Positions 1 through 7,792 of a stretch of DNA of 26,477 nucleotides are shown one piece after another. Made by a program: the position numbers and the translations under genes. Source of the stretch: CAYJAZ01 sp964370095 (lineage in GTDB: Bacteria > Desulfobacterota > Desulfovibrionia > Desulfovibrionales > Desulfovibrionaceae); the NCBI GenBank assembly GCA_964370095.1, contig CAYJHJ010000025.1, positions 1-26,477 on the forward strand, written 5' to 3'. Within the stretch, counting starts at the first letter, position 1; each line of letters starts with the position of its first letter. The notes under the pieces were generated by a model. The model was not told where the DNA came from, did not search any database, and worked only from the letters and a program-made list of their open reading frames with translations.

Positions 1-1646
1 TGATTCGTGTTTCAAAAAAACACGGCCAAAAAGAAGTTTTGAAAGACATTTCTCTTTCATACTTCTACGGAGCAAAAATAGGCGTGCTTGGGCTTAATGG
101 TTCAGGTAAATCTTCACTTCTCAAAGTTCTTGCAGGTGTTGACACTGCATTTGACGGCGAAACCGTGCTCTCACCCGGTTTTACCATTGGTTATCTTGAA
201 CAAGAACCATTGGTTGATGAAACAAGAACGGTTTTAGAAGTTGTTCAAGAAGGCGTTAAAGAAATCATTGATATTGTAAATGAATTTAATGCAATTAATG
301 AAAAATTTGCTGAGCCTATGGAACCTGAAGAAATGGATGCTCTTATCGAAAGGCAAGGGCAAGTTCAAGAGTTGATGGATAATAAAAATGCTTGGGATAT
401 TGATTCACGCCTTGAAATGGCGATGGATGCCCTTCGTTGCCCGCCCTCAGATACTCCTGTTTCTGTTATTTCAGGTGGTGAAAAACGTCGTGTTGCCCTT
501 TGCAGGCTTTTATTGCAAAACCCTGATATTCTTTTACTTGACGAACCAACAAACCACCTTGATGCTGAATCAGTTGCATGGCTTGAGCAATTTCTTCAAA
601 CTTTCCCCGGCACAGTTATTGCCGTTACTCACGATCGCTACTTCCTTGATAATGTTGCAGGCTGGATTTTAGAGCTTGACAGAGGAAGAGGCATCCCGTG
701 GAAAGGTAATTATACCTCATGGTTAGAACAAAAAGAAGCACGCCTTCTTCAAGAAGATAAAAAAGATGAAGAAAGGCAAAAAACTTTATCTCGTGAGCTT
801 GAATGGATCAGAATGTCGCCTAAAGGCCGTCATGCCAAAGGAAAAGCACGTATAAATGCTTATGAAGCCATGCTTAGCCACGAAGCTGAAAGACGTTCAA
901 AAGATTTAGAAATATATATCCCACCTGGTCCACGCCTTGGAAAAAGTGTTGTTGAAATCAGCAATATGTCAAAAAGTATGGGCGATAGGATTTTAATGGA
1001 AGATGTAAACTGCATTATTCCTCCAAATGCTATTGTTGGAATTATTGGACCAAATGGTGCAGGTAAAACAACTTTATTCAAAATGCTTATTGGCCAAGAA
1101 CAACCAAGCAGTGGCACAGTAAAAGTTGGTGAAACAGTGAAATTTGCTTACATTGACCAATCTCGCTCAACACTAACATCAGGCAAAACTGTTTATGAAG
1201 TAATAAGCGAAGGTGCCGAAACCATTAAACTCGGCAATAAAGAAATTAATGCAAGGGCTTATTGCTCACGCTTCAACATTCAAGGCAGTGATCAACAAAA
1301 AAAAGTTGATGTGCTTTCAGGCGGTGAAAGAAATAGAGTTCACTTAGCTCAAATTCTAAAGCAAGGTGCAAACGTTATTCTTCTTGATGAACCAACTAAT
1401 GACCTTGACGTTAATACCATGCGTGCACTTGAAGACGGCATTGATAATTTTGCAGGCTCTGTTCTTGTGATAAGCCACGATCGTTGGTTTTTGGATAGAA
1501 TTGCAACGCATATCATAGCCTTTGAAGATGATGGAAAAGTTGATTTCTTTGAAGGAAACTTTACTGAATATGAACAAGACAAAATTAAGCGTTTAGGAAA
1601 TATCACTCCGCACAGGGCAAAGTTCAGAAAGCTTACAAGAGATTAG
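1..1646 (+). CDS. ettA: EttA, energy-dependent translational throttle ABC-F ATPase (5' end cut by window)
   Basis: EttA is a cytosolic ABC-F protein that binds the ribosomal E site and gates entry into elongation according to ATP/ADP level. Seen here: two ABC domains in one chain. The first has Walker A GLNGSGKSS (bases about 90-113), signature SGGEKRR and Walker B LLLDEPTNHLD; the second has GPNGAGKTT, LSGGERNRV and LLLDEPTNDLD. The interdomain linker carries the EttA-type stretch ELEWIRMSPKGRHAKGKARI. The reading frame is open to base 3 and reads IRVSKKHGQKEVLKDISLS, so the gene enters from the left and bases 1-2 (TG) are probably the end of an ATG codon. The TTG at 39 is an internal leucine, not the start. 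About 548 residues are visible against roughly 555 for the family, so only a few N-terminal residues are missing. A hairpin follows the stop. Confidence 0.95.
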   Translation, partial: IRVSKKHGQKEVLKDISLSYFYGAKIGVLGLNGSGKSSLLKVLAGVDTAFDGETVLSPGFTIGYLEQEPLVDETRTVLEVVQEGVKEIIDIVNEFNAINEKFAEPMEPEEMDALIERQGQVQELMDNKNAWDIDSRLEMAMDALRCPPSDTPVSVISGGEKRRVALCRLLLQNPDILLLDEPTNHLDAESVAWLEQFLQTFPGTVIAVTHDRYFLDNVAGWILELDRGRGIPWKGNYTSWLEQKEARLLQEDKKDEERQKTLSRELEWIRMSPKGRHAKGKARINAYEAMLSHEAERRSKDLEIYIPPGPRLGKSVVEISNMSKSMGDRILMEDVNCIIPPNAIVGIIGPNGAGKTTLFKMLIGQEQPSSGTVKVGETVKFAYIDQSRSTLTSGKTVYEVISEGAETIKLGNKEINARAYCSRFNIQGSDQQKKVDVLSGGERNRVHLAQILKQGANVILLDEPTNDLDVNTMRALEDGIDNFAGSVLVISHDRWFLDRIATHIIAFEDDGKVDFFEGNFTEYEQDKIKRLGNITPHRAKFRKLTRD

Positions 1647-1668
1647 AATTATATTATAATATGATTAT

Positions 1669-1706
1669 AAGGGGGAGCCACATTTTTTATAATGAGGTTC
1701 CCCTTT
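1669..1706 (+). terminator. Hairpin after ettA, probable terminator
   Basis: An 11-pair stem (1669-1679 with 1696-1706) contains two G:U pairs and a G/C-rich core (GGGGGAGCC against GGTTCCCC). The loop is 16 nt. It begins 23 bases after the ettA stop. Only three T residues end the 3' arm and no long T run follows, so termination efficiency is uncertain. Confidence 0.5.
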
Positions 1707-1835
1707 CAAGCATCTTCACGCATATCCTTTCATACAAAATAATCACTTTTCATTTTTAAAGTTTTGCCTTATATTGATTTTAAGTTAATATACCATTTGA
1801 AATATAAAGGTTATGACTTAACGGAGAAATATTTA

Positions 1836-3080
1836 ATGACAGCACTTGAAAGACTTAATGAAGATGAAAGAAAAGAATATTGGGCTTGTTTGGCTTTAAA
1901 ATATGCACAAAATATTGGGGTGCGTACTATTGCCAAGCTTCTTAAGCATTTTAATTCTGCTTTTGTTGCCGTGCACAGTCTTTCAGAATGGGGGAAAATA
2001 GGTGCAAGCCACCGCATTAAGCACATACAAGATAATTCATGGCGAGAAGAAGCTAAAAAAGAATGGGAAAATGCAAGAGATTTAGATGCTGAAATCGTAC
2101 TTTGGAATATGCCATCATATCCTCCTCTGCTAAAAGAAATTCCCGATCCTCCATCGTATTTCTATGCAAAAGGCAAGCTTGAGTTAATGAAAGTGCCCTC
2201 CCTTGGCATTGTTGGCTCACGCGATTCCTCAAAAGATGGACAAAATGAAAGTGCCTATATAGCAAAAACTCTCTCAAATTGCGGGGTGTGTATTATTTCA
2301 GGCATGGCAAGAGGGATTGACAGGGCTGCTCATCAAGGGGCTTTGCAGGGTATTGGTTCTAGCATCGGAGTTTTAGGCTCAGGAATTGACGTGATCTATC
2401 CTTCTAAAAACAATGATATTTATTTCAAGCTAAGAGAAGAAGGCTTACTTATAAGTGAATTTGCACCGGGCTTGCCACCTGACCCAACAAACTTTCCCAT
2501 CCGAAACAGAATTATCAGTGCTTTGTCTTACGGTGTTTTGGTTATTGAGGCTGATATAAAGAGTGGAAGCCTTATCACAGCAAGAGTTGCCAATGAGCAA
2601 GGCAGGCAAGTGTATGCAATTCCGGGTGCCATGGGCTCACCTTTTTCAAAAGGTTGCCAAGAACTTATAAGGCAAGGTGCAAAATCAGTTTTTCGGCCTG
2701 AGGATATTTTAGAAGATTTGCTTCCTCTTTTGCGTGCTGACTTAGAAAGCCTTCAAAAAAATATAGACGAATATAAAATCAATCAAAACAACCTAAATCC
2801 ACAAAACTTTCAAGACAAGGCAGGAAAAGCTAAGAACGAAGAACAAACTCCTCTAATACAAGATAATGCTCAAGTTCAAAACAATCTTCTTCAAAGTTTT
2901 GATAAACAATCAATTGAATATTCTATAGTTTCTGCCCTAAACATAAACTCAATGCAATTCGATGATTTGTGCCAAGAGCTTGGAAAAACAGCACAAGAGC
3001 TTACAGTTGCATTAACATTATTAGAACTAGGTGGGACAATAAAAAGACTTGAAGGGGCTTGGTTTGAAATCAATTCATAA
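1836..3080 (+). CDS. dprA: DprA/Smf, DNA-processing protein (RecA loader)
   Basis: DprA binds incoming single-stranded DNA in the cytosol and loads RecA during transformation; it is also conserved in species with no known competence. The 414-residue product has an N-terminal helix-hairpin-like region (about residues 5-60) and the Rossmann-like DprA core, with GIVGSRDSS from residue 124, SGMARGIDRAAHQGAL from 155, GVLGSGIDVIYP and RNRIISALS. A low-complexity Q/N/K-rich linker follows, then a C-terminal winged-helix domain (about 350-414). The start chosen is ATG 1836, preceded by ACGGAG (1821-1826). A TTG at 1764 would add 24 residues without a good ribosome site. The 3' end overlaps the next gene. 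No other competence genes are in view, so a transformation role is inference. Confidence 0.93.
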   Translation: MTALERLNEDERKEYWACLALKYAQNIGVRTIAKLLKHFNSAFVAVHSLSEWGKIGASHRIKHIQDNSWREEAKKEWENARDLDAEIVLWNMPSYPPLLKEIPDPPSYFYAKGKLELMKVPSLGIVGSRDSSKDGQNESAYIAKTLSNCGVCIISGMARGIDRAAHQGALQGIGSSIGVLGSGIDVIYPSKNNDIYFKLREEGLLISEFAPGLPPDPTNFPIRNRIISALSYGVLVIEADIKSGSLITARVANEQGRQVYAIPGAMGSPFSKGCQELIRQGAKSVFRPEDILEDLLPLLRADLESLQKNIDEYKINQNNLNPQNFQDKAGKAKNEEQTPLIQDNAQVQNNLLQSFDKQSIEYSIVSALNINSMQFDDLCQELGKTAQELTVALTLLELGGTIKRLEGAWFEINS

Positions 3081-4074
3081 AAAAAATATTTCTTTAGAGA
3101 AAAATAAAGAGCACCAGCCTGATAAAGCTAATTCAAATCTTGAACTGCCGGATAATGTTGAAATTTTCTTGCTATGGCTTGAAAATCAAAAAAACCTTTC
3201 CCCGGCTACTGTAAGAGCTTATAAAACAGACTTAGAAGATTTTAATCTTTTCCTTAACAATGAAATTGAGAAAAATTTATCCGAATTAAAATCTATCAGT
3301 AAAAAAGATGTTCAGCTGTATTTAGCCAAACTTCATAAAGAAAACTATTCAAAAACCTCAGTTTCACGAAAACTTTCAAGCTTACGCTCTTTTTTCAATT
3401 ACTCATTAAGGAAAAACCTCATCCAAATTTCGCCTTTAGCCACTATCAAAAACCCTAAGCAAGCAAAATATCATCCAAATGTTCCAACTTGCGAACAAGT
3501 TGTTCATATTCTTGATAATAAAAATCATGACAAAAGTGCCTTCAATCATAAAGATTTAGCACTAAATGCAAGAAACTTGGCACTACTAGAGCTTCTTTAT
3601 GGTTCAGGATTAAGAGTTTCTGAAGCTTTAGCTCTCAATAAAGCAGATTTTTCAAGAGAGAAAAAATTCCTTATTGTTCTTGGAAAAGGCAATAAGCAAA
3701 GAATTGTGCCCCTCACTGACATCTGCATTCAAGTGCTTGAAACTTGGCTTGAGCATTATAATGAGCTAAGCGATTCTCTTTCATCTGATGTATTTTCCCC
3801 TCTTTTTATAGGAGCAAGAGGAAACAGATTAAACAGGCGTGAAGTTTTAAGAATTATTGATAAAGTTGAAAAAACTGCAGGAACTCCACATTTAACTGCA
3901 CACTCGTTTCGTCATGCATATGCAACTCATCTATTAGAAAACGGCCTTGATTTGCGTGTTGTGCAAGAACTTTTAGGGCACGCCCAAATTTCTACTACAC
4001 AAGTATACACGCATTTAAACTTAAAACACTTGATTGAAAGTTATCATAAAGCACATCCTGAAAGTGTAGATTAA
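3064..4074 (+). CDS. Xer-family tyrosine recombinase (XerC/XerD)
   Basis: Xer recombinases resolve chromosome dimers at dif, normally with FtsK. Numbered from TTG 3064 (336 residues), the full catalytic set is visible: R184 in SGLRVSEAL, the hairpin lysine in GKGNKQR, H280 and R283 in HSFRHAYATHLL, H306 in LLGHAQISTT, and the nucleophile Y315 in VYTHLN. The N-terminal SAM-like core-binding domain covers about residues 30-115, after a lysine-rich extension of about 30 residues longer than usual. The frame contains no ATG at all. TTG 3064 is favoured because GAAGGGG (3051-3057) lies 6 bases upstream; TTG 3049 is the alternative. It overlaps dprA by 17 bases, implying translational coupling. XerC and XerD cannot be told apart by eye. 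Housekeeping rather than phage integrase is inferred from the dprA context. Confidence 0.9.
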   Translation: MKSIHKKNISLEKNKEHQPDKANSNLELPDNVEIFLLWLENQKNLSPATVRAYKTDLEDFNLFLNNEIEKNLSELKSISKKDVQLYLAKLHKENYSKTSVSRKLSSLRSFFNYSLRKNLIQISPLATIKNPKQAKYHPNVPTCEQVVHILDNKNHDKSAFNHKDLALNARNLALLELLYGSGLRVSEALALNKADFSREKKFLIVLGKGNKQRIVPLTDICIQVLETWLEHYNELSDSLSSDVFSPLFIGARGNRLNRREVLRIIDKVEKTAGTPHLTAHSFRHAYATHLLENGLDLRVVQELLGHAQISTTQVYTHLNLKHLIESYHKAHPESVD

Positions 4075-4101
4075 TTCAATTTTCTTATTAAATATTCAGT
4101 T

Positions 4102-4130
4102 TTGACAATTTATCTTTCTTCGCCTAAACT
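4102..4130 (+). promoter_or_regulatory. Sigma70-type promoter of the TM2 gene
   Basis: A perfect -35 TTGACA (4102-4107), a 17-base spacer and TAAACT as -10 (4125-4130). Initiation near 4137 would leave a leader of about 20 bases before ATG 4156. It lies in the 81-base gap after the recombinase stop. Confidence 0.7.
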
Positions 4131-4155
4131 TTAAAAAAAAACATAGGATAAACAT

Positions 4156-4464
4156 ATGACCAGATGTTCAAATTGCCATAAAGAAATTTCACCTGAAGCT
4201 ATCACTTGCCCACATTGTGGCCAACCATCACCTGCTTTACCTGTTGGCACAGTAAGCCATAAAAGCAGGCTAGTTGCTGCTTTGCTTTGCTTTTTTTTCG
4301 GTTGTTTTGGTGTTCACAGATTTTATGTAGGAAAATGGTTCACTGCTATTTTGCAGCTCATAACTATTGGAGGCCTTGGAATTTGGGCTTTGATAGATTT
4401 TATTTTTATCTGTGTTGGCTCGTTCAAAGACAGCAATGGAAGAGTGTTATCTGTTTGGAAGTAA
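4156..4464 (+). CDS. Zinc-ribbon TM2-domain membrane protein
   Basis: This 102-residue protein has an N-terminal zinc ribbon with C4-x2-C7 and C18-x2-C21, then a TM2 domain. The TM2 domain starts with KSRLVAALLCFFFGCFGVHRF, the characteristic GxHRFY turn, and the second hydrophobic segment around ILQLITIGGLGIWALIDFIFI ends in a polar tail. TM2 proteins are small two-helix membrane proteins of unknown molecular role, and the ribbon would face the cytosol. AGGA (4145-4148) sits 7 bases before ATG. The gene has its own promoter and is closed by a strong hairpin, so it is probably monocistronic. Function beyond the domain calls is not known. Confidence 0.9.
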   Translation: MTRCSNCHKEISPEAITCPHCGQPSPALPVGTVSHKSRLVAALLCFFFGCFGVHRFYVGKWFTAILQLITIGGLGIWALIDFIFICVGSFKDSNGRVLSVWK

Positions 4465-4501
4465 TATAATCTTTATTTTTTTATTCATAACTATTAAATT
4501 A

Positions 4502-4531
4502 AGTAAAGCCCTTTTTTAGAAGGGCTTTACT
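4502..4531. terminator. Perfect 12-bp hairpin between convergent TM2 gene and asd
   Basis: AGTAAAGCCCTT (4502-4513) is perfectly complementary to AAGGGCTTTACT (4520-4531), with a 6-base loop. It lies 37 bases past one stop and 35 past the other, so it can serve both strands. No long T run follows on either side. Confidence 0.75.
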
Positions 4532-4566
4532 GTATTGATATAAATTTTAATCTTTAATAATTTATA

Positions 4567-5604
4567 TTAAAATACATTTTTATCTTTTACACCTAAAAGG
4601 TTTTCTTCAACTAAGACTTCCGCAATCTGCACTGCATTCAAAGCAGCCCCTTTGCGTATATTGTCAGACACAACCCAAAGGTTAATGCAATTTTCAGCTG
4701 ATTCATCTTCTCTGATACGTCCAACAAAAACAGCATCTTCACCAGCTGCATCCAATGGCATAGGATACATTTTTTCGCCTGGATTATCAACCACATGCAC
4801 ACCTGGAGCTTGGCTTAAAAGCACACGCACATCTTTTGCACTTAATTTTTTCTTTGTTTGCACATTAATTGATTCACTGTGCCCATAAAAAACTGGAATT
4901 CGCACACAAGTTGCTGTAAGTTTAACATTTTCATCTTCAAAAATTTTCTTGGTTTCATTCACCATTTTCATTTCTTCTTTTGTATAATCATTTTCTAAAA
5001 ATACATCGATATGAGGCAAGGCGTTGAAAGCAATTTGTGCAGGATAAACATTGCACTCAACGTCTTTCATGCTGTAAATTTGCGTAATTTGTCTTTCTAA
5101 TTCTTCAATAGCTGCTTTGCCTGTGCCTGAAACTGCTTGATAAGTAGAAACAACAACACGTTCGATTTGGGCAGCATCATGTAGAGGCTTTAATGCTACA
5201 AGCATTTGAATTGTTGAGCAGTTTGGATTAGCTATAATACCGTTATGATTTTCTAATGCTTTTGCATTCACTTCAGGGATAACAAGCGGGCAGCGCTCAT
5301 CCATTCGCCAAAAAGATGAATTATCAACAACAACACAGCCTGCACGAGCCGCAAAAGGAGCAAACTTTTCACTTGTTGCACCCCCTGCAGAAAAAATTGC
5401 AATATCAACATTTTCAAAGCTATTTTCAGTCAACTCTTCAACAACAACGTCAATACCCTTATAATTTACTATTGAACCGGCGGAACGGGCTGAAGCTAAA
5501 GCCCTGATTTCGGTTAAAGGAAAATTCCTTTCTTCTAAAGTTTTGAGCATTTCACGCCCTACTACACCTGTAGCTCCAACTACTGCAACGCATAATTCTT
5601 TCAT
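4567..5604 (-). CDS. asd: Aspartate-semialdehyde dehydrogenase
   Basis: Asd reduces aspartyl-4-phosphate to aspartate-4-semialdehyde with NADPH. It is the branch point to lysine/diaminopimelate, threonine and methionine, in the cytosol. The 345-residue product shows the NADP-binding GATGVVGREM (from residue 10), FSAGG (71-75), the catalytic Cys129 in NPNCST, the conserved AVSGTGKAAIEEL and RIPVFYGHSESI with the likely catalytic histidine. Length is normal for the shorter bacterial Asd class. The start chosen is ATG 5604, with AAGG about 8 bases upstream; a GTG three codons earlier (5613) overlaps that ribosome site. A promoter with a palindrome across its -10 lies upstream, and the 3' end faces the shared hairpin at 4502-4531. 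No other aspartate-pathway gene is adjacent. Confidence 0.96.
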   Translation of the reverse strand: MKELCVAVVGATGVVGREMLKTLEERNFPLTEIRALASARSAGSIVNYKGIDVVVEELTENSFENVDIAIFSAGGATSEKFAPFAARAGCVVVDNSSFWRMDERCPLVIPEVNAKALENHNGIIANPNCSTIQMLVALKPLHDAAQIERVVVSTYQAVSGTGKAAIEELERQITQIYSMKDVECNVYPAQIAFNALPHIDVFLENDYTKEEMKMVNETKKIFEDENVKLTATCVRIPVFYGHSESINVQTKKKLSAKDVRVLLSQAPGVHVVDNPGEKMYPMPLDAAGEDAVFVGRIREDESAENCINLWVVSDNIRKGAALNAVQIAEVLVEENLLGVKDKNVF

Positions 5605-5661
5605 AGCTAACACCTTTTCAATAAATTTTATAATAATTGTTCTTTTGATTAAAGATAATCA

Positions 5662-5681
5662 CAATAAACTTTAGTTTATTG
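5662..5681. promoter_or_regulatory. Palindrome over the asd -10 box, candidate operator
   Basis: CAATAAACT and AGTTTATTG form perfect 9-bp arms separated by 2 bases. The element covers the whole -10 hexamer and the expected start site of asd, a typical place for a dimeric repressor. It could instead be a transcript hairpin or a chance palindrome in A+T-rich DNA. Confidence 0.4.
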
Positions 5682-5701
5682 CTCTTTTGAAAAAGTGTCA
5701 A
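5673..5701 (-). promoter_or_regulatory. asd: Promoter of asd
   Basis: On the minus strand TTGACA (5701-5696), 17 bases and TAAACT (5678-5673). Initiation would fall near 5666, giving a leader of about 60 bases. Both hexamers are identical to those of the TM2-gene promoter. Confidence 0.7.
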
Positions 5702-5809
5702 GCTTGTAAAAACTTTCACTTAATTTCTTTTTTGAGGAAAATATATTTAGAAAAACTTATATAAATTTTTATAATAGAAAAATCACATGAAATAATTGCC
5801 TTAATTTGT

Positions 5810-7021
5810 TTAAGAAGAATTTTTCTCACGTTTATGCTTATACATCAACCTATCTGCCTCTGAAATTACCTTTTTCAAAGTCAAATCTTTACTGTCTTCA
5901 ACCACTTGAATTCCATAACTTATTGACATGGGATAATCCCTTTTATTTTCAGCAAGTCTTTTGTTGATGTTTTCCATTTTTTCTTTTGCTGACTCTAAAA
6001 TATTTCCTATAAAAACAACTGCATACTCATCTCCGCCAAGTCTGCACACAATATCAGTTGAGCGTGAAACAGAAGAAATTTCTTTAGCTATTGTTTTTAG
6101 ATATTCATCACCTGCTTCATGCCCAAAATTATCATTTGCAAATTTAAGTTTGTCGGCATCAATCATGCAAAAAGTAAAAGCTTGATTTTCAATCAAAAGT
6201 TTTTCCACATTTGTCATGCAATATCTTCTGTTATATAAAGAGGTTAACTCGTCTTTATACGCCATATCTTCAATATGAAGTTTTTCTTTAAACTCTTCAC
6301 TCACATCAACAATACGGCTTGCATAAGCCAAATCACCGTTCCATTGCAAGGCAAAAGTATCAATCTGAAAAACTTTTTTGCTGGTTGGGCAATGAAACTC
6401 TCTTACCATATGTTTTTCACGGTTATCAAAATTTTGTCTTACATAATTATTGAGAAGATCACATTCCCCATCACAAACACACTCATCCAAATGTGTTTGG
6501 GATAATAAAGTTTTTGCTGATTTATTTATATAAACAATTTCAGATTCTTTTTGTGAAACAACAATAATGCTTTCATTTATACCGTCCATAATTGACTGCA
6601 TAAGCTTATTGCTTTGCTCTAGTGCTTCAGATTGTTGTATAAGTTTTTCTTCTCTTTCTTTTAATTGGGCTGTCATTTCATTAAAAGAATCAGAAAATTC
6701 GCCCAAGAAATTAACACTTTGATTATAATCGCCCTGAGCAACTTGATTAGCTTGCCAACTTAAATGCTTAAGCCCCGCATGAAGTTCCTTAATGCTTCCT
6801 GCCAAAAAGTTTTTCCTATTTGGCGGGGGTGCAGCAAGGTTTCCGGCGGCTATTTCATTCAAAAAATTATTTGATTCAGATAAACACTCAGATAAATAAG
6901 AAAGAGCTTGCATGATTTTTGTAAAATCTTCATCATCAACATGCTCATTAGGTGCAAGAGACTTATTTAATACAATATTTTTTATCTGCTCAAACAAAAA
7001 ATCAGTTTTTTGTTTATCCAT
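5810..7021 (-). CDS. Soluble HAMP-like/PAS/GGDEF diguanylate cyclase
   Basis: Predicted to make cyclic di-GMP from two GTP. The 403-residue chain has no transmembrane segment. It has an N-terminal helical region, a HAMP-like helical stretch (about 50-122), a coiled coil, a PAS domain (about 143-245) and a GGDEF domain (about 252-400). The GGDEF domain opens with DELTSLYNRR (from 257), has Mg-binding IDADKLKFANDNFGH, and the signature reads RLGGDEYAV (GGDEY at 329-333, Tyr replacing the usual Phe). The inhibitory site RSTD (320-323) is intact, so product feedback is expected. The PAS segment contains C181, C183 and C187 in ECVCDGEC, unusual for PAS and possibly metal- or redox-related (inference). 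It starts 8 bases after the V4R gene, suggesting co-transcription and a shared signalling task. Confidence 0.92.
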   Translation of the reverse strand: MDKQKTDFLFEQIKNIVLNKSLAPNEHVDDEDFTKIMQALSYLSECLSESNNFLNEIAAGNLAAPPPNRKNFLAGSIKELHAGLKHLSWQANQVAQGDYNQSVNFLGEFSDSFNEMTAQLKEREEKLIQQSEALEQSNKLMQSIMDGINESIIVVSQKESEIVYINKSAKTLLSQTHLDECVCDGECDLLNNYVRQNFDNREKHMVREFHCPTSKKVFQIDTFALQWNGDLAYASRIVDVSEEFKEKLHIEDMAYKDELTSLYNRRYCMTNVEKLLIENQAFTFCMIDADKLKFANDNFGHEAGDEYLKTIAKEISSVSRSTDIVCRLGGDEYAVVFIGNILESAKEKMENINKRLAENKRDYPMSISYGIQVVEDSKDLTLKKVISEADRLMYKHKREKNSS

Positions 7022-7029
7022 TCTATTTT

Positions 7030-7560
7030 TTATTTACACTCTGCTTCGAATCTACAAACTCTTGAACCTGTTGCCCAGCAATCCACTTCAACAACAATAT
7101 AGTCTTTTTTAGTATAAGCTTTTAAGATGCCCGCTAAGAAGCCTTCGTCATAATTACATACTGTTTCACCAGTAACGGGGAGTCCGGAACAGTCAAGATC
7201 TTCACCCACTGTAAGAATAGCTTTTCCTGTTTCGGGATCAAATTCTTCAATTCTTAAAATTCCAATTTTACTGTCTAATAAAACCTTTTGAAGGTGTGCA
7301 ATAAATTCGTCAAAACCCAGTGTCAAATCAAGTAGATGGTTGGCAAATTCAACACCTGCCAAGTGGCCTGCTTTTCTAAAAATATTAATAGTTTCTTCGT
7401 TGCCAACACTTTTAGCCATTTCATCTTTAATAGTAAACTGAAAAAGACGATACACAAAAACAGGCATCTCTTCACCTAAGTTTTTGCGCCCATCTACAAT
7501 ATCACCTACAGAGTCCCATGTAAACTTATTTTCATTTTCATTATCAAAAAAATCTAACAT
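7030..7560 (-). CDS. V4R (4-vinyl reductase) domain ligand-binding protein
   Basis: V4R domains are small-molecule sensor folds seen in DmpR/XylR-type regulators and in BchJ. The 176-residue protein ends with the family pattern: EGFLAGILKAYTKKD, then a hydrophobic strand, then DCWATGSRVCRFEAE, with C161 and C169 in the usual cysteine spacing and C175 near the end. There is no DNA-binding or catalytic domain, so it is a stand-alone sensor. The start chosen is ATG 7560 after GGGAGG; an upstream in-frame ATG at 7611 would place that ribosome site inside the coding region. It has a clear promoter and is the first gene of a pair with the diguanylate cyclase 8 bases downstream, so it may report a ligand to the cyclase (inference). 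The ligand is unknown. Confidence 0.85.
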   Translation of the reverse strand: MLDFFDNENENKFTWDSVGDIVDGRKNLGEEMPVFVYRLFQFTIKDEMAKSVGNEETINIFRKAGHLAGVEFANHLLDLTLGFDEFIAHLQKVLLDSKIGILRIEEFDPETGKAILTVGEDLDCSGLPVTGETVCNYDEGFLAGILKAYTKKDYIVVEVDCWATGSRVCRFEAECK

Positions 7561-7642
7561 ATTACCTCCCATCCTAGTGATATTAAAGTATTTTATACCA
7601 TTATTGAGCACGACATAATTTTAGTATCAGCCAATTAACTCT

Positions 7643-7671
7643 ATAATACTATTACTTATATTATCAGTCAA
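7643..7671 (-). promoter_or_regulatory. Promoter of the V4R-diguanylate cyclase operon
   Basis: Minus strand TTGACT (7671-7666), 17-base spacer, TATTAT (7648-7643), each one base from consensus. Initiation near 7636 gives a leader of about 75 bases. The rest of the 232-base gap (7561-7792) is A+T-rich without other structure that I can support. Confidence 0.65.
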
Positions 7672-7792
7672 GAAGAAAAATTATATTTTTGTTTACCGTT
7701 TTTTAGAAAAATTATTTACAAAATTTTTTGCTTATTTTTAAATAAACAATAAATAAAATTCAAAATGAAACAATATATGTTTAGAAAAATTT

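Noticed and set aside
39..41. TTG as the start of the ettA product
   Set aside because: The frame continues upstream to base 3 with residues matching the EttA N terminus (IRVSKKHGQKEV), so the TTG is an internal leucine and the gene is cut by the window edge.
3064..4074. Phage or integron integrase marking a mobile island
   Set aside because: No att repeats, tRNA, cassette sites or phage genes nearby; composition matches flanks, and adjacency to dprA suits a housekeeping Xer protein.
5758..5775. TTATA-AAATTT-TATAA palindrome after the cyclase gene as a terminator
   Set aside because: It is all A/T pairs with mismatches; such palindromes are frequent in this composition and would be unstable as RNA.
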